A stretch of DNA of 64,000 nt from Paenibacillus sp. RC334 (GTDB taxonomy: Bacteria; Bacillota; Bacilli; Paenibacillales; Paenibacillaceae): positions 2,666,001 through 2,730,000 of the forward strand of contig NZ_CP125370.1 in NCBI RefSeq assembly GCF_030034735.1. The letters run 5' to 3'. The position numbers and the translations under genes are program-made. Under the pieces are notes generated by a model. The model saw nothing but the letters and a program-made list of their open reading frames with translations. It did no database searches and had not been told where the DNA came from. Positions 9,931 to 19,333 of the stretch are shown in pieces; positions within the stretch are counted from its first letter, which is position 1; every line of letters begins with the position of its first letter.

Positions 9931-10746
9931 ATGCAAGACGTTATACCATTAATCACGCTGGAGAATGCTCGTGTTCATTATGAGTCAGAGTCTGGACGTA
10001 TTCGTAAGGCGGTTGATGGAGTTTCCCTGAGACTGCATGCAGGAGAATGGATCAGTGTTGTAGGAGCCAATGGAAGTGGCAAAAGTACGCTGGCCGGGCT
10101 GTTGATTGGGTTCACTCCGTTATCCGGTGGAGCAAGGCAGGCTTCCTCAGAACTTGTCGTTCGTGGAGTCCTGCAGCAGCCTGATGCGCAGGTGCTCGGT
10201 GACACCATTGAAGAGGAATTTCATTTCGCCTTATCGCCATTGCTTGGATCCGTAGACGAACAATTACGGCGTAGAGAACACGCATTACATACCGTAGGGC
10301 TTGACTTCCCGCCGGGAGCGGCAATCTCACAGCTTTCTGGAGGGCAAAAACAATTGCTCAACATTGCGGTAGCGCTGGCAGCCAAACCGGACGTACTCAT
10401 TCTGGACGAACCAACAGCCATGCTGGATCCCGGAGCGAGAGAACGAATGGAAGCCATTGTGCATGCCGTTGTCCGCAAGGGGACGGCGGTAATCTGGATT
10501 ACGCATCATCTGGAAGAAGCCACCTTGTGTGATCGAATCATTGCTATGGAACGAGGACGTTGTGTGTATGACGGAGTGCCTTCGTCCTTCTTTTATGGAC
10601 GTGAGAAGGAGGTGATCGCTGCCAAAGAAGATGAGCAGCGATCACCTTGTGAGCGACTTGGGCTTGATCCACCTTTCACTGTGCAAACGGCGCTCCTGCT
10701 GAAGCAGCAAGGCATGCTTCGGCATGCCACCCCCACTGCGACCTGA
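9931..10746 (+). CDS. ECF transporter ATPase (EcfA1-like)
   Basis: Energy-coupling ATPase of an ECF vitamin importer. Walker A GANGSGKSTL, Q-loop region GVLQQPDAQVLGDTIEEEF, signature QLSGGQKQLLNIAVAL and Walker B DVLILDEPTAMLDP are all present; about 271 aa. The frame is open from a TTG at 9820, but that and the ATG at 9901 sit around the BirA operator without a ribosome site, so the ATG at 9931 after AGGGAAAGGA is preferred. It is followed after 24 bases by the EcfA2-EcfT gene. By its divergent partner and operator the substrate is biotin. Confidence 0.88.
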   Translation: MQDVIPLITLENARVHYESESGRIRKAVDGVSLRLHAGEWISVVGANGSGKSTLAGLLIGFTPLSGGARQASSELVVRGVLQQPDAQVLGDTIEEEFHFALSPLLGSVDEQLRRREHALHTVGLDFPPGAAISQLSGGQKQLLNIAVALAAKPDVLILDEPTAMLDPGARERMEAIVHAVVRKGTAVIWITHHLEEATLCDRIIAMERGRCVYDGVPSSFFYGREKEVIAAKEDEQRSPCERLGLDPPFTVQTALLLKQQGMLRHATPTAT

Positions 10747-10770
10747 GCAGCTGGTTAAGGAGGTAGCCTG

Positions 10771-12556
10771 TTGCATATCGAATTGAATCATTTAAGTGTA
10801 GCAGCGCCGGAACCCCATAAACGTGCACTGCTTCAAGATGTGTCCGTTACAATGAACAGTGGGGAAATCACCCTGCTGCTGGGTTGCACAGGGTCGGGAA
10901 AAACTACGCTGCTGCAAACGATAGCTGGCCTAAAACCACCAAATGAAGGGAGTATTCTGCTGGATGATGAGCCCTTCTGGCAAAACGAAAAAGTGCCGCA
11001 GTCTATTCTTTTGCGGATGGGGCTGGTATTTCAATTCCCGGAGCAACAACTGTTTGCCCGCAGCGTTCAGCGTGAATTCGCGTATTCTCTGCGTCCATAT
11101 CGAATTACCGAGGAGCAAAAAAAAACGCCAAATTGCCAGTACCCTTGAACAGTGGGACCCGCCAGCAGGCAAAGAGTCGGAGCGGCGGTTCAATCTGGAC
11201 AGATCGCCATTTGCACTGAGCGGAGGAGAACGGAGAAAACTTGGTCTTGCATTGGGAACCGCTGTCGAGCCGCATTGGCTGCTTCTGGATGAACCCAGCG
11301 CCGGATTGGAAGCGCAAAGTGTAGTGCTTCTGCTCAAAGCGCTGGATCAGCATCGGTATGCAGGTGGGGGAGCCGTTGTGGCTACGCACGACTTGGATAC
11401 TTTTTTGCCGCGTGCGGATCGGGTTCTTTTGCTTCGGGAAGGGTGTCTGATCGCTGATCTGACGCCCAAAGAAATCCATTCACGGCCAGACCTGCTGGAG
11501 CAGGCTGGGCTTGGACTGCCACCTTCCATGCGATTGGCACAGCAATTCGCTGCGGCAGGTATTGAGCTGCCTTTTACCGCATTGACGCCGGAGGAGATGG
11601 CTGAACATATCGTTTTTTCCAGGTTACATGGATGGGATGTGGTGCAGGAGGTCAAGTCGGATGATGAGCTGCATGCAGCAGAAAAGATGGAACGGGAAAA
11701 GGTGCACACCCATGAATCGGCAACTTCTGCACTGGCTCAAGGTAATGAAGCCGCAGAAATTACTAATCTGGCATCCGCGGACAGCCAGGCAGTTTCAAGC
11801 ATCGGATTGTACGGTGCCATGGACCCGCGTCTCAAATGGATTTTGTATATTTTGCTCGTGACTGCGTCGATGCTTCAACATCGCTGGCTGGGCCTGTCAC
11901 TCACATTGGTGCCGGTAGCGCTGGCACTAGCTGCTCTGCCTCGACAAGCTCTGGCTGGCTGCGTGAAGTTAATGAAGCCTCTATTGTTGTTTTTTCTCAT
12001 ATCCACCGCTTTGTCAGGAACAACACTTTCAACAGAAAGGGACGGTCTCCAGTTCGGTTTCTCCCTGATGCAGGCGGAAGCTACTTTGCTGAATGTGTAC
12101 CGTTTGTTTATTGTCACCTTGGCCAGTCTCTGGTTTTCGCTGACTACGCCTTATGGACGCATGGTGGAAGGATTGAATTGGGTGCTTGGTGTTGGCAAAA
12201 AATTGAGGCTTCCCGTTACCTCGTTTGCACTTGCCGTATCATTAATCTTTCGGTTCATCCCGATGATCTGGAGTGAATGGCAGCGATTCTCGCTGATTGT
12301 CCGGGCACGCGGCAAAGCTGCGCTACGACCGAACACGGTGCGGGTGCGGGATCTTGGACCGATGGTGATTCCCTTGCTGTTGTCGCTGTTTCAGCGTGCG
12401 GAAGACATGACGATTGCGATGGAAATGCGGAAAGTTAGAGAGCATTCCCTGCTTGGAGCACGTTCCGCCTTGCTGGTATGGTCCAAGCGGGATACGATGA
12501 TCTGTATCATAGGCTTTATTGTTTTTGCGTTATTTATATCAATTCGGAACCTCTAA
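10771..12556 (+). CDS. EcfA2-EcfT fusion: ECF ATPase joined to transmembrane coupling protein (frameshift in A run)
   Basis: The N-terminal half is a second ECF ATPase: Walker A LGCTGSGKTTLL, then ALSGGERRKLGLAL and WLLLDEPSAGLEA. The same open frame continues through a linker of about 45 residues rich in Ala/Glu/Ser into a complete EcfT protein, beginning YGAMDPRLKWILYILLV and holding the coupling motifs around VRARGKAALRPN and MEMRKVREHS. There is no stop and no new ribosome site between the halves, so this is a genuine fusion in the sequence. A run of nine A at 11117-11125 shifts the frame inside the ATPase; eight A would give one protein of about 594 aa. The TTG start at 10771 has AAGGAGG seven bases upstream. 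Confidence 0.85.
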
Positions 12557-12696
12557 AGTGGAAAATTATTGAAACAGAACCAAACCTGAATCAGAGCCTG
12601 AAACGCAGTGTTTTTCAAACATCATGCATACATGAATTCGTTTTCGCTCAAAATAAGCTTGCTTTGATCGTCTCAAAGCGGATAGGAGGGGCAACG

Positions 12697-12990
12697 ATGA
12701 AGGATAAATTTTTGCAGGAAGAAAGGCAAGAGTATACCGATGTATCTACGGTGGAGTCACAGCGAAATGATCTGGTTCTCGAAGAGTTCCCTGAAGGTCC
12801 TTACGGTTCAGCTCTGATGTCTGAATCTCTTGGAAAAAGCTCGCCGTGGCGAGTGGATCAGAGAACCGCGCATCGTTTTGATTATGAAAATCATGAGTTG
12901 CATGAGGAGGAAGTTCGGGATTATCCCGGCCAGGACGCTTATGACGAATCTGTTCCCAATAACGTGACCAAACCTCAATACCCAGAATGA
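12697..12990 (+). CDS. Small acidic hypothetical protein
   Basis: 97 aa, rich in Glu, Asp and Pro, with no membrane segment or known motif. The ATG at 12697 follows TAGGAGGGGCAACG, a strong ribosome site; upstream in-frame starts overlap the end of the ECF gene and lack one. It is followed by a clear terminator, so it may be the last gene of that transcript or monocistronic. Function unknown. Confidence 0.7.
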   Translation: MKDKFLQEERQEYTDVSTVESQRNDLVLEEFPEGPYGSALMSESLGKSSPWRVDQRTAHRFDYENHELHEEEVRDYPGQDAYDESVPNNVTKPQYPE

Positions 12991-13025
12991 TTATGTCATG
13001 ATATGATGTTATAAAATAGATGAAA

Positions 13026-13065
13026 GCCTCCGGCAGGAAAATCTTGCCGGGGGTATTTTTAGTTA
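13026..13065 (+). terminator. Rho-independent terminator
   Basis: CCTCCGGCA pairs with TGCCGGGGG (one G-T pair) around the loop, followed by TATTTTTAG. It ends the small acidic protein transcript. Confidence 0.8.
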
Positions 13066-13155
13066 TGCTGTTCAAAAACAAACTTATGCAAATTCCACAA
13101 TATGGGCTATCATAAGCGTAACCAAAGACGAGTTTATCGAAAAGGAGGGAATTGC

Positions 13156-13506
13156 ATGAATCCCATTTTAAATCAAATTGGTACTGTGTTTATCCCTGTC
13201 AGTGACATTGAAAAAGCGCGCGATTGGTACTGCGAGATATTGGGGTTGCCTGCGGATGGAGAGATTTTATTTGGACATTTGTACATTGTTCCGATGAATG
13301 GAACACGTATTGTGCTGGACAGCAAGATCTATGCCGACAATCATACGTTTAAAACGCCGGCATTTCATTTTGATACTCATAATATTGAAGAAGCCTATGC
13401 ATTTATGCAATCTAAAAATGTAAATATAACGACAAGCATAGAGCATGACCAATGGTTTAACTTTCAGGACCCTGACGGAAATCTGTTGATGGTATGCAAG
13501 TGTTAA
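13156..13506 (+). CDS. VOC (glyoxalase/bleomycin-resistance) family protein
   Basis: 116 aa single VOC domain: IPVSDIEKARDWYCEILGL at the start and the typical ending FQDPDGNLLMVCKC. VOC proteins bind a metal through His/Glu and act as lyases, isomerases, dioxygenases or drug binders; the substrate cannot be read from sequence. The ATG at 13156 follows AAAGGAGGG, so the longer frame beginning at 13102 is not used. It has its own transcription unit. Confidence 0.85.
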   Translation: MNPILNQIGTVFIPVSDIEKARDWYCEILGLPADGEILFGHLYIVPMNGTRIVLDSKIYADNHTFKTPAFHFDTHNIEEAYAFMQSKNVNITTSIEHDQWFNFQDPDGNLLMVCKC

Positions 13507-13531
13507 ATGAATAAATGGTAAGCCCTTGATT

Positions 13532-13696
13532 ATGTTAGCCAGTCAGAGTCTCCAAACTTTCTTGCCGACCTACTATCAAACAGATCTTCATATGACTGCA
13601 AGAAAATCAGATGCAATCACCAGCTTAATTTCCTTAGCTTCCGTTGCGACAGCAAATTCAGTCATCTTGGATAGTATGAACCAGACAGAAGCCTAA
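13532..13696 (+). pseudogene. Possible transporter gene scrap (54 codons)
   Basis: A 54-codon frame containing SLQTFLPTYYQTDLHMTARKS and ending NQTEA. It reads like a fragment of a larger protein, perhaps an MFS-type transporter, but lacks a ribosome site and any complete domain. The identification is weak. Confidence 0.3.
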
Positions 13697-13708
13697 TAAC
13701 AATATTAA

Positions 13709-13722
13709 TGCAATCGCTTACA
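13709..13722. promoter_or_regulatory. cre-like site (CcpA)
   Basis: TGCAATCGCTTACA matches 13 of 14 cre consensus positions and lies 120 bases upstream of the GH43 gene, in the right place for catabolite repression of the polysaccharide hydrolases. Confidence 0.55.
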
Positions 13723-13841
13723 TTTTATAAACATCCGTTCTGTAAAAGGAGGGTATGTCATATGATCACATGTTAGAACCTCAGGAAGTGAAGCGTTGGA
13801 AACCAAAGCTGGCCATCATCTAGCGTAAAGGAGAGAGCTCT

Positions 13842-15177
13842 ATGTTAACTGTTATGAAAGAACGTACATGGTTATTGAAAACATGCGAGTCAGTATTCAT
13901 CGTATTTCTTACAGCAATGATTCTGTGCGGCATTCTAAGCCCAAATACAGCGAGTGCAGCAACAAGTGTTTATACCATCTCGGCTTTTACCAATAGCAGC
14001 GAGTCCAATCTGTATATCTACCAATCCTATAATGCCACGAATTATGGCCTCCTTAAAAGCTCTGCATACACCCCGCCGGAGGACCTAATCCGCGATCCCA
14101 GCATCATAAAGCACACGGATGGCCTGTATTACGTGGTCTACACCACGAATTGGTCCGGCAATACGATCGGCATAGCGTCAAGCCCGGATAAGGTGAACTG
14201 GAATTTTGTCCGCAACATCCCATTATCCTTGCCTAGCGGAATCGCCCACACCTGGGCTCCCGAATGGTTCGTGGACAGTAATGGCAACTTGAATGTCATC
14301 GTGTCCCTATCGCCGGGCAACTATGAAAACTTCAGACCTTATGCCATTACGGCAGCAAACAGCAATCTTGCTTCTACGGCCTGGTCGGCTCCGGTCGAGC
14401 TTGCAGGCATTGCCCCAAATTACATCGACACTTTCATCGTTAAGACCGGATCAACTTATCATGCGTTTACAAAGAACGAAACAACCAAATACATCGAATA
14501 TGCCATAGCGCCCTCTCTAACTGGCCCTTATACTTTCCAGGGCACCGGAGACTGGGCAAACTGGGGGGGCTTGGGTAGAAGATCCTGCACTGGTCCAGCT
14601 AGACAACGGAACATGGCGTATCTATTTTGACGGTTATTCCACGCAAAAATATTACTACAGCGACTCTTCTGATGGGTTCAAGACATGGACCGTGAAAAAG
14701 GAGCTCCCAGGTTTGACCGGATTAGTCCGACACATGACCGTGTTGAAAGAAACCGGGCAGCCGGGTGACGTCCGAGCGCTGGAGTCTTACAATATGCAGG
14801 GCAATTATATCCGACATTACAACTATCAGGCACGGAACGATAAGAACGTCAGCCCTGTGGAAGATTCGAAATTAAGAATTGTTCCAGGCCTTGCGGATGC
14901 TTCTGCCATCTCATTCGAATCTGTCAATTTCCCAGGATATTATCTACGCCATAAAAACGATCTGATCTACCTAGAAAAAAATGATGGCAGCTCAGCCTTC
15001 ACAACGGATGCCACGTTTCGACGCAAGGACGGGCTTGCTAATGCGGCCTGGACGTCGTACGCATCATACAATTATACTGACCGCTACTTGAGACATTACA
15101 ATAACCTGCTTCGCTTGGACCCGATCGTTACGACGATTGACAAATCGGACGCTACTTTCAAGGAGGATGCGAAATAA
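13842..15177 (+). pseudogene. Secreted GH43 exo-arabinofuranosidase with CBM42 domain, frameshifted
   Basis: Signal peptide (residues 1-40, ending SPNTASAA), then a five-bladed GH43 catalytic domain (RDPSIIKHTDGLYYVVYTT; HTWAPEWFVD) and a C-terminal AbfB/CBM42 arabinose-binding domain (LESYNMQGNYIRHYNYQAR; FPGYYLRHKND; ASYNYTDRYLRHYN). The order resembles exo-alpha-1,5-L-arabinofuranosidases. A run of seven G at 14563-14569 breaks the frame; with six, WGAWVEDPALVQLDNG restores a protein of about 444 aa. As written, translation stops at 14630 before the carbohydrate-binding part. It probably works with the GH30 enzyme next door on pectin side chains. Confidence 0.85.
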
Positions 15178-15274
15178 TATTGAATGAACATTTTTGCAAA
15201 CCATTTGATCTGTAAGAGGATCATGTACCCCATTTACTTTATACCAAATTCAAATTCATAAAGGAGTGAACGCA

Positions 15275-16915
15275 ATGAATTGGTTCAAGCGAATGATTGC
15301 CTTGCTGATGGCAGGCAGTCTGGTTCTGAGCATCCTCGGAACGAAAACGTCCGCCGCAGGTTCTTATACAGCCGTGGCTGAACCCTCACAGCAGTATCAG
15401 ACCATTGAAGGCTGGGGGACTTCGCTTGCGTGGTGGGGGAAGGTGGTTGGCTCATATTCCAATCGGGATGAGTATGCGGAAAAAATGTTCAGCCCAACGA
15501 ATGGACTCGGCTTGAACGTCATCCGTTATAACATTGGAGGGGGGGAAAACCCGTCATCCAAATACCTGGAGTACCGAAAGGCCGTTCCGGGCTATCAGCC
15601 TTCGCAAGGGGTCTATGACTGGAATGCAGATGCCAATCAAAGATACATGCTTCAGGCAGCCAAATCCTACGGGGTCAACGTCTTCGAAGCGTTTGCGAAC
15701 TCGGCTCCCTATTGGATGACGATCAGCGGCAGTGTATCGGGAGCTGCGAATGGCGTTAACAATCTCAAGCCGGAATATTATGATGATTTTGCCGATTACC
15801 TCACAGAGGTCGTCAAGCACTTTCGCGACGAATGGGGTATATCTTTTGACACAGTGACTCCGCTTAATGAGCCGGTCTCGACATGGTGGAAGCTCGGTAA
15901 CGATCAGGAGGGAATGCACTTTGATCGAGCGGAGCAGAACACTATACTGGGACAAGTGCAATCTTCTCTCACGGCCAAAGGGTTATCTACCAGGCTGAGC
16001 GCACCGGAGGAATACAATTTGGAGGATTCAACCACTTCCTTCGCCGGATACAGCCCGGCTGTGAAGTCGGCCATCGCGCAGATCAATACCCATACGTATG
16101 GGGGGAACAATCGAACGGCGCTTCGCAATGCGGCCACCTCGGACAACAAACATCTATGGACTTCCGAGTATGGGGACGGGGACGCCAGTGGATTGACGAT
16201 GTCACGGACGATCCTAAAGGACATACGCAATATGGGCGCAAGTGCCTGGGTTTACTGGCAGGCAGTTGACAGTGCTGAGGGATGGGGATTTTTCAAGAAC
16301 ATACTTAATGACACACAGACGACCAGCTACACTGTGAATCAGAAATATTATGTGATGGGCAATTACAGTAAGTTCATTCGCCCGGGGTACAAAATCATCG
16401 GTATGACTGACGCCAATACGCTTGCTGCTTACGATGCATCTTCAGGCAAACTTGTTTTGGTAATCACCAATTCAGAACCTACAGATACGACCGTTACGTA
16501 TGATCTGAGCCGCTTTACTTCGACAGGTGCGTCTGCCCAGGTGTTCCGGACATCCTCTAGCGAGAATCTCAAGACACTGGCGAACATCGCGGTACAGGAC
16601 AAAAAGTTAACAGTAACAGCAAAAGCGGGTTCGGTCACGACCTACGTCATATCCGGCATGTCTTACATGGACAGCATCGGATACGATTCCAATGCCATCT
16701 ATAAGCTGATCAACCGCAAGAGTGGTCTCGCATTGGATGTGAACGGAGCATCGACCACGGGCGGTGCTTCGATTGTTCAGTGGAATGATAACGGAGGAAC
16801 CAACCAGCAATGGAAGCTGGAAGCGACAGGAAAAGGTTTTTACAAGCTTCGGAACGTCGGCAGTGGCTTGCTGCTGGATGTAAATCAAAGCTCCATTCAA
16901 GGGGGGCCTCCCTGA
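15275..16915 (+). CDS. Secreted GH30 glycosidase (likely endo-beta-1,6-galactanase) with ricin-type lectin domain, C-terminus frameshifted
   Basis: The ATG at 15275 follows AAGGAG nine bases upstream. A signal peptide ends near TKTSAAG; the GH30 barrel begins IEGWGTSLAWWGKVVG, with predicted acid/base Glu199 (TPLNEP) and nucleophile Glu298 (WTSEYGDGDASG). The opening motif resembles GH30 subfamily 5 galactanases; the activity is inferred. From about residue 470 a ricin-type beta-trefoil (CBM13-like) follows, with LDVNGASTTGGASIVQWNDN repeats. A six-G run at 16901-16906, one G short, ends the frame at 16915; the remaining lectin repeats continue in another frame to 17112. The catalytic part is intact. 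Confidence 0.86.
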   Translation: MNWFKRMIALLMAGSLVLSILGTKTSAAGSYTAVAEPSQQYQTIEGWGTSLAWWGKVVGSYSNRDEYAEKMFSPTNGLGLNVIRYNIGGGENPSSKYLEYRKAVPGYQPSQGVYDWNADANQRYMLQAAKSYGVNVFEAFANSAPYWMTISGSVSGAANGVNNLKPEYYDDFADYLTEVVKHFRDEWGISFDTVTPLNEPVSTWWKLGNDQEGMHFDRAEQNTILGQVQSSLTAKGLSTRLSAPEEYNLEDSTTSFAGYSPAVKSAIAQINTHTYGGNNRTALRNAATSDNKHLWTSEYGDGDASGLTMSRTILKDIRNMGASAWVYWQAVDSAEGWGFFKNILNDTQTTSYTVNQKYYVMGNYSKFIRPGYKIIGMTDANTLAAYDASSGKLVLVITNSEPTDTTVTYDLSRFTSTGASAQVFRTSSSENLKTLANIAVQDKKLTVTAKAGSVTTYVISGMSYMDSIGYDSNAIYKLINRKSGLALDVNGASTTGGASIVQWNDNGGTNQQWKLEATGKGFYKLRNVGSGLLLDVNQSSIQGGPP

Positions 16916-17112
16916 TCCAGTGGCAGGATAATGGAAATAATAACCAGCAGGGGCTGCCGGTAGACGTCGGGGGCTACCTTGTTCTGGTTAACCGCAATAG
17001 TGGCCTGACGATGGATGTTAATCAGGGGGCTGTAACCGCAGGTGCGGCAGTCAATCAATGGGCCGATAATGGGGGCTCCAATCAGCAATGGAATCTCGTG
17101 AAAATAAATTAG
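16916..17112 (+). pseudogene. Out-of-frame remainder of GH30 lectin domain
   Basis: Continues the CBM13-like repeats after the missing G at 16901-16906: NRNSGLTMDVNQGAVTAGAA, then QWADNGGSNQQW and a final NLVKIN. A slightly garbled stretch (QQGLPVDVGGYLVL) suggests a second small pair of errors. It belongs to the preceding gene. Confidence 0.75.
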
Positions 17113-17338
17113 GCTAAGTTGAGCCCACAAGTAGGTAAGCCAATACAATACTTCAAGTTCAAAAAGAAAAGCAAAACTCCTTCCTCAATAATTAAGTTAT
17201 TACGAACTAATAAATGGTCCCTTTCATTTCCTTATTATTATATGAGCCAGCACTTATTTTATATTTATAAGCGAAATGGATGTAAGTATAATGGGATTAT
17301 ATTTATACAGATTAATTCAAATGGGGGAATGCATTCAT

Positions 17339-17935
17339 ATGAGTTATAATTTGTTTCAGCCTGAGATAAGAGAAAATTTGAAGTGGATGAATGAACCCGA
17401 GCACTGGGAATACACCAAAGAAGATGGATTGATCATTGATGCACCGGCTAAAGTTGATTTTTTCAAGGATCCTGGAGGAAAGCATGTAGCCCATTCGGCT
17501 CCTTTCCTACATCTCCAGGTTGATACGTCATTTCAGCTTACGACACAGCTTCAGGTAGACATGCGTCATCTTTATGATTCAGGGTGCTTAATGTTGATGG
17601 CGGACGAGAACAATTGGGCTAAACTATGTTATGAATTTAACGGTGATTATGCTACGATTGTGTCTGTTGTAACAAAGAATGGCTCCTCCGATGATTGTAA
17701 TTCTGAGCGCGTTGTGGTTGAAAACCCACATTTAAGAATCACGAAAATTGGGAGCATTATTTCATTTTACTATTCGCCCGATGGTGAGGATTGGAAGTTA
17801 GTCCGCTACTTTGGAATGGAAATTGCTGATCAGTTTATAGCAGGTGCACTGGCCCAGTCACCAATGGGATCAGGTTGCCGGGTCAATTTTAAATATTTAA
17901 ACTTAACGATTCCCAATGAGGATAGCAGGTTTTAG
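17339..17935 (+). CDS. DUF1349 concanavalin-like domain protein
   Basis: About 198 aa single-domain protein of the DUF1349 family, a beta-sandwich related to glucanase/lectin folds. It opens MSYNLFQPEIRENLKWMNEP, with FLHLQVDTSFQLTTQLQVD and YYSPDGEDWKLVRYF later. No signal peptide, so probably cytoplasmic. The ATG at 17339 lies after GGGGGAATG; the longer frame from 17276 has no ribosome site. It is followed by a terminator, so it is transcribed alone. Its role is unknown; it may bind a sugar. Confidence 0.82.
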   Translation: MSYNLFQPEIRENLKWMNEPEHWEYTKEDGLIIDAPAKVDFFKDPGGKHVAHSAPFLHLQVDTSFQLTTQLQVDMRHLYDSGCLMLMADENNWAKLCYEFNGDYATIVSVVTKNGSSDDCNSERVVVENPHLRITKIGSIISFYYSPDGEDWKLVRYFGMEIADQFIAGALAQSPMGSGCRVNFKYLNLTIPNEDSRF

Positions 17936-17945
17936 GCATAAAAGA

Positions 17946-17975
17946 AGTCGCCATTTTGGCGGCTTTTTTGTTTTA
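17946..17975 (+). terminator. Rho-independent terminator
   Basis: GTCGCC-ATTTT-GGCGGC stem-loop followed by TTTTTTG, directly after the DUF1349 stop. Confidence 0.85.
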
Positions 17976-18097
17976 ACGATATAAGTTTCTTCTCCGAGTC
18001 TCAGGAAAGAGCTTCATTTACTAGAAGTTGTCGAGCAGCCAGGTTTAAAGTACCAAAGAACATAATGATGATCCCGTTCGGCAGATCAAAAAAAGAT

Positions 18098-18133
18098 TTG
18101 ACATGTAATGCGTTACACAAATTACAGTGTAAT
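18098..18133. promoter_or_regulatory. Promoter/operator region of the HAD gene
   Basis: A perfect -35 box TTGACA at 18098 is followed by two small inverted repeats, TGTAATGCGTTACA and ATTACAGTGTAAT, about 65 bases upstream of the HAD gene. The repeats look like tandem operator sites for a dimeric repressor; no good -10 at 17-base spacing is evident. The regulator is not identified. Confidence 0.4.
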
Positions 18134-18198
18134 TGTAGAACATAACGACAATCATCTCATAAAACATCATTCGTTTAAACAAGGGAGACAGCATACTA

Positions 18199-19056
18199 AT
18201 GGATAGAGATACTCAAAAAATTGTATTTATCGACATTGATGGAACACTTGTCGGTGATGACGGTATGGTGCCTGAATCGGCACAAAAAGCCTGCAAAATA
18301 GCACGCGAGAATGGTCATCTGCTTTATCTGTGTACAGGTCGTTCGAAAGCTGAAATCTACGACGCTATTTGGAATATCGGATTTGATGGTCTCATTGGAG
18401 CAGGAGGGGGATATGTAGAATCCGGAGATGAGATTCTTTATCATAAAAAAGTCACGCCTGAGGATGTTCGGCAAATGGTGGATTTCTTTAATACACATGG
18501 AATTGATTTTTATCTGGAGTCCAATTCGGCGCTCTATGCTAGCCAGAAATTAAGACCTCATCTGGAGAGGCGGATCTATGGAGATGTTGAGAACGACCCT
18601 GCAGCCAGAGAAAAAATGGAGCGTTCCCCCCACCCATTTATCGCGGGTTTGACATATGGAGAGACTGATTTGTATAAAGACGATGTCAATAAGGTTTGCT
18701 TTCTGGAAAGTGATGTACCCTTTGAACGCATCAAGGAGGAATTCCAGGGGAAATTTGAGGTCATCCAGTGCACCGTTCCGATCTTTGGTAAGGACAGTGG
18801 GGAAATGATGATTCCTGGTATTCACAAGGCAATCGCCATTGCTGATTTGCTGAATCATTTGGGCCTGCCCCAGGAACAGACGATTGCCATTGGAGATGGA
18901 ATGAACGATGCCGAGATGCTCGAATATTGCGCCCTAGGCATTGCTATGGGTAATGCAAAGCCGGGTTTGATGGAAATTGCAGATGATATTACTGACAACG
19001 TTGAGGAAGATGGATTGTATAAAAGCTTTGTAAAATACGGTTTGATATTTGAATAA
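18199..19056 (+). CDS. HAD-superfamily hydrolase (Cof-like, type IIB)
   Basis: Cytoplasmic phosphatase, probably acting on sugar phosphates or flavin-type metabolites. 285 aa: motif I FIDIDGTLVGDD with the nucleophile Asp, motif II CTGRSK, and motif III/IV IAIGDGMNDAEML near the end; a C2 cap lies between. Ribosome site AAGGGAG precedes the ATG. Stand-alone gene with an operator-like region upstream. The exact substrate cannot be predicted for Cof-like proteins. Confidence 0.88.
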   Translation: MDRDTQKIVFIDIDGTLVGDDGMVPESAQKACKIARENGHLLYLCTGRSKAEIYDAIWNIGFDGLIGAGGGYVESGDEILYHKKVTPEDVRQMVDFFNTHGIDFYLESNSALYASQKLRPHLERRIYGDVENDPAAREKMERSPHPFIAGLTYGETDLYKDDVNKVCFLESDVPFERIKEEFQGKFEVIQCTVPIFGKDSGEMMIPGIHKAIAIADLLNHLGLPQEQTIAIGDGMNDAEMLEYCALGIAMGNAKPGLMEIADDITDNVEEDGLYKSFVKYGLIFE

Positions 19057-19221
19057 TAACCGTGTTTGCCTCTTTGCAAGCGAAGATTATGCAAATTTGG
19101 GACATGGACAGGCGCCTATACTCTATAATTGCTGGTCATTTATGTACAATCGAAATGTGGAAGAGAATGGTATAGTTGGTGTATGTCGATCAGACCCTTC
19201 ATAAAAAGGAGGAGTTAGCCC

Positions 19222-19272
19222 ATGATCAAAAACATAATGAATTGGGAGACAGGCAAGTGGATTAGGAATTAA
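19222..19272 (+). CDS. Possible 16-residue peptide ORF with strong ribosome site
   Basis: AAAAAGGAGG nine bases before an ATG, a 16-codon frame (MIKNIMNWETGKWIRN) and then a strong terminator at 19292. It could be a small peptide, a leader, or the stub of a truncated gene. No family is recognised. Confidence 0.35.
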   Translation: MIKNIMNWETGKWIRN

Positions 19273-19291
19273 GCGCATATTTTGTTCCATG

Positions 19292-19323
19292 AAGCTTGAG
19301 GACTTGTCCTCAAGCTTTTTTTA
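19292..19323 (+). terminator. Rho-independent terminator
   Basis: Perfect 12-bp stem AAGCTTGAGGAC / GTCCTCAAGCTT with a two-base loop, followed by a T run. Confidence 0.9.
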
Positions 19324-19333
19324 GTATCCTCCT

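Noticed and set aside
11105..11125. Programmed frameshifting at the A run in the EcfA2 part
   Set aside because: A slippery run could allow it, but six other genes here are broken at ordinary G, C or T runs in the same way, so error or decay is simpler.
12478..12696. N-terminal extension of the small acidic protein
   Set aside because: It overlaps the EcfT coding end and the gene has a strong ribosome site just before the ATG at 12697.
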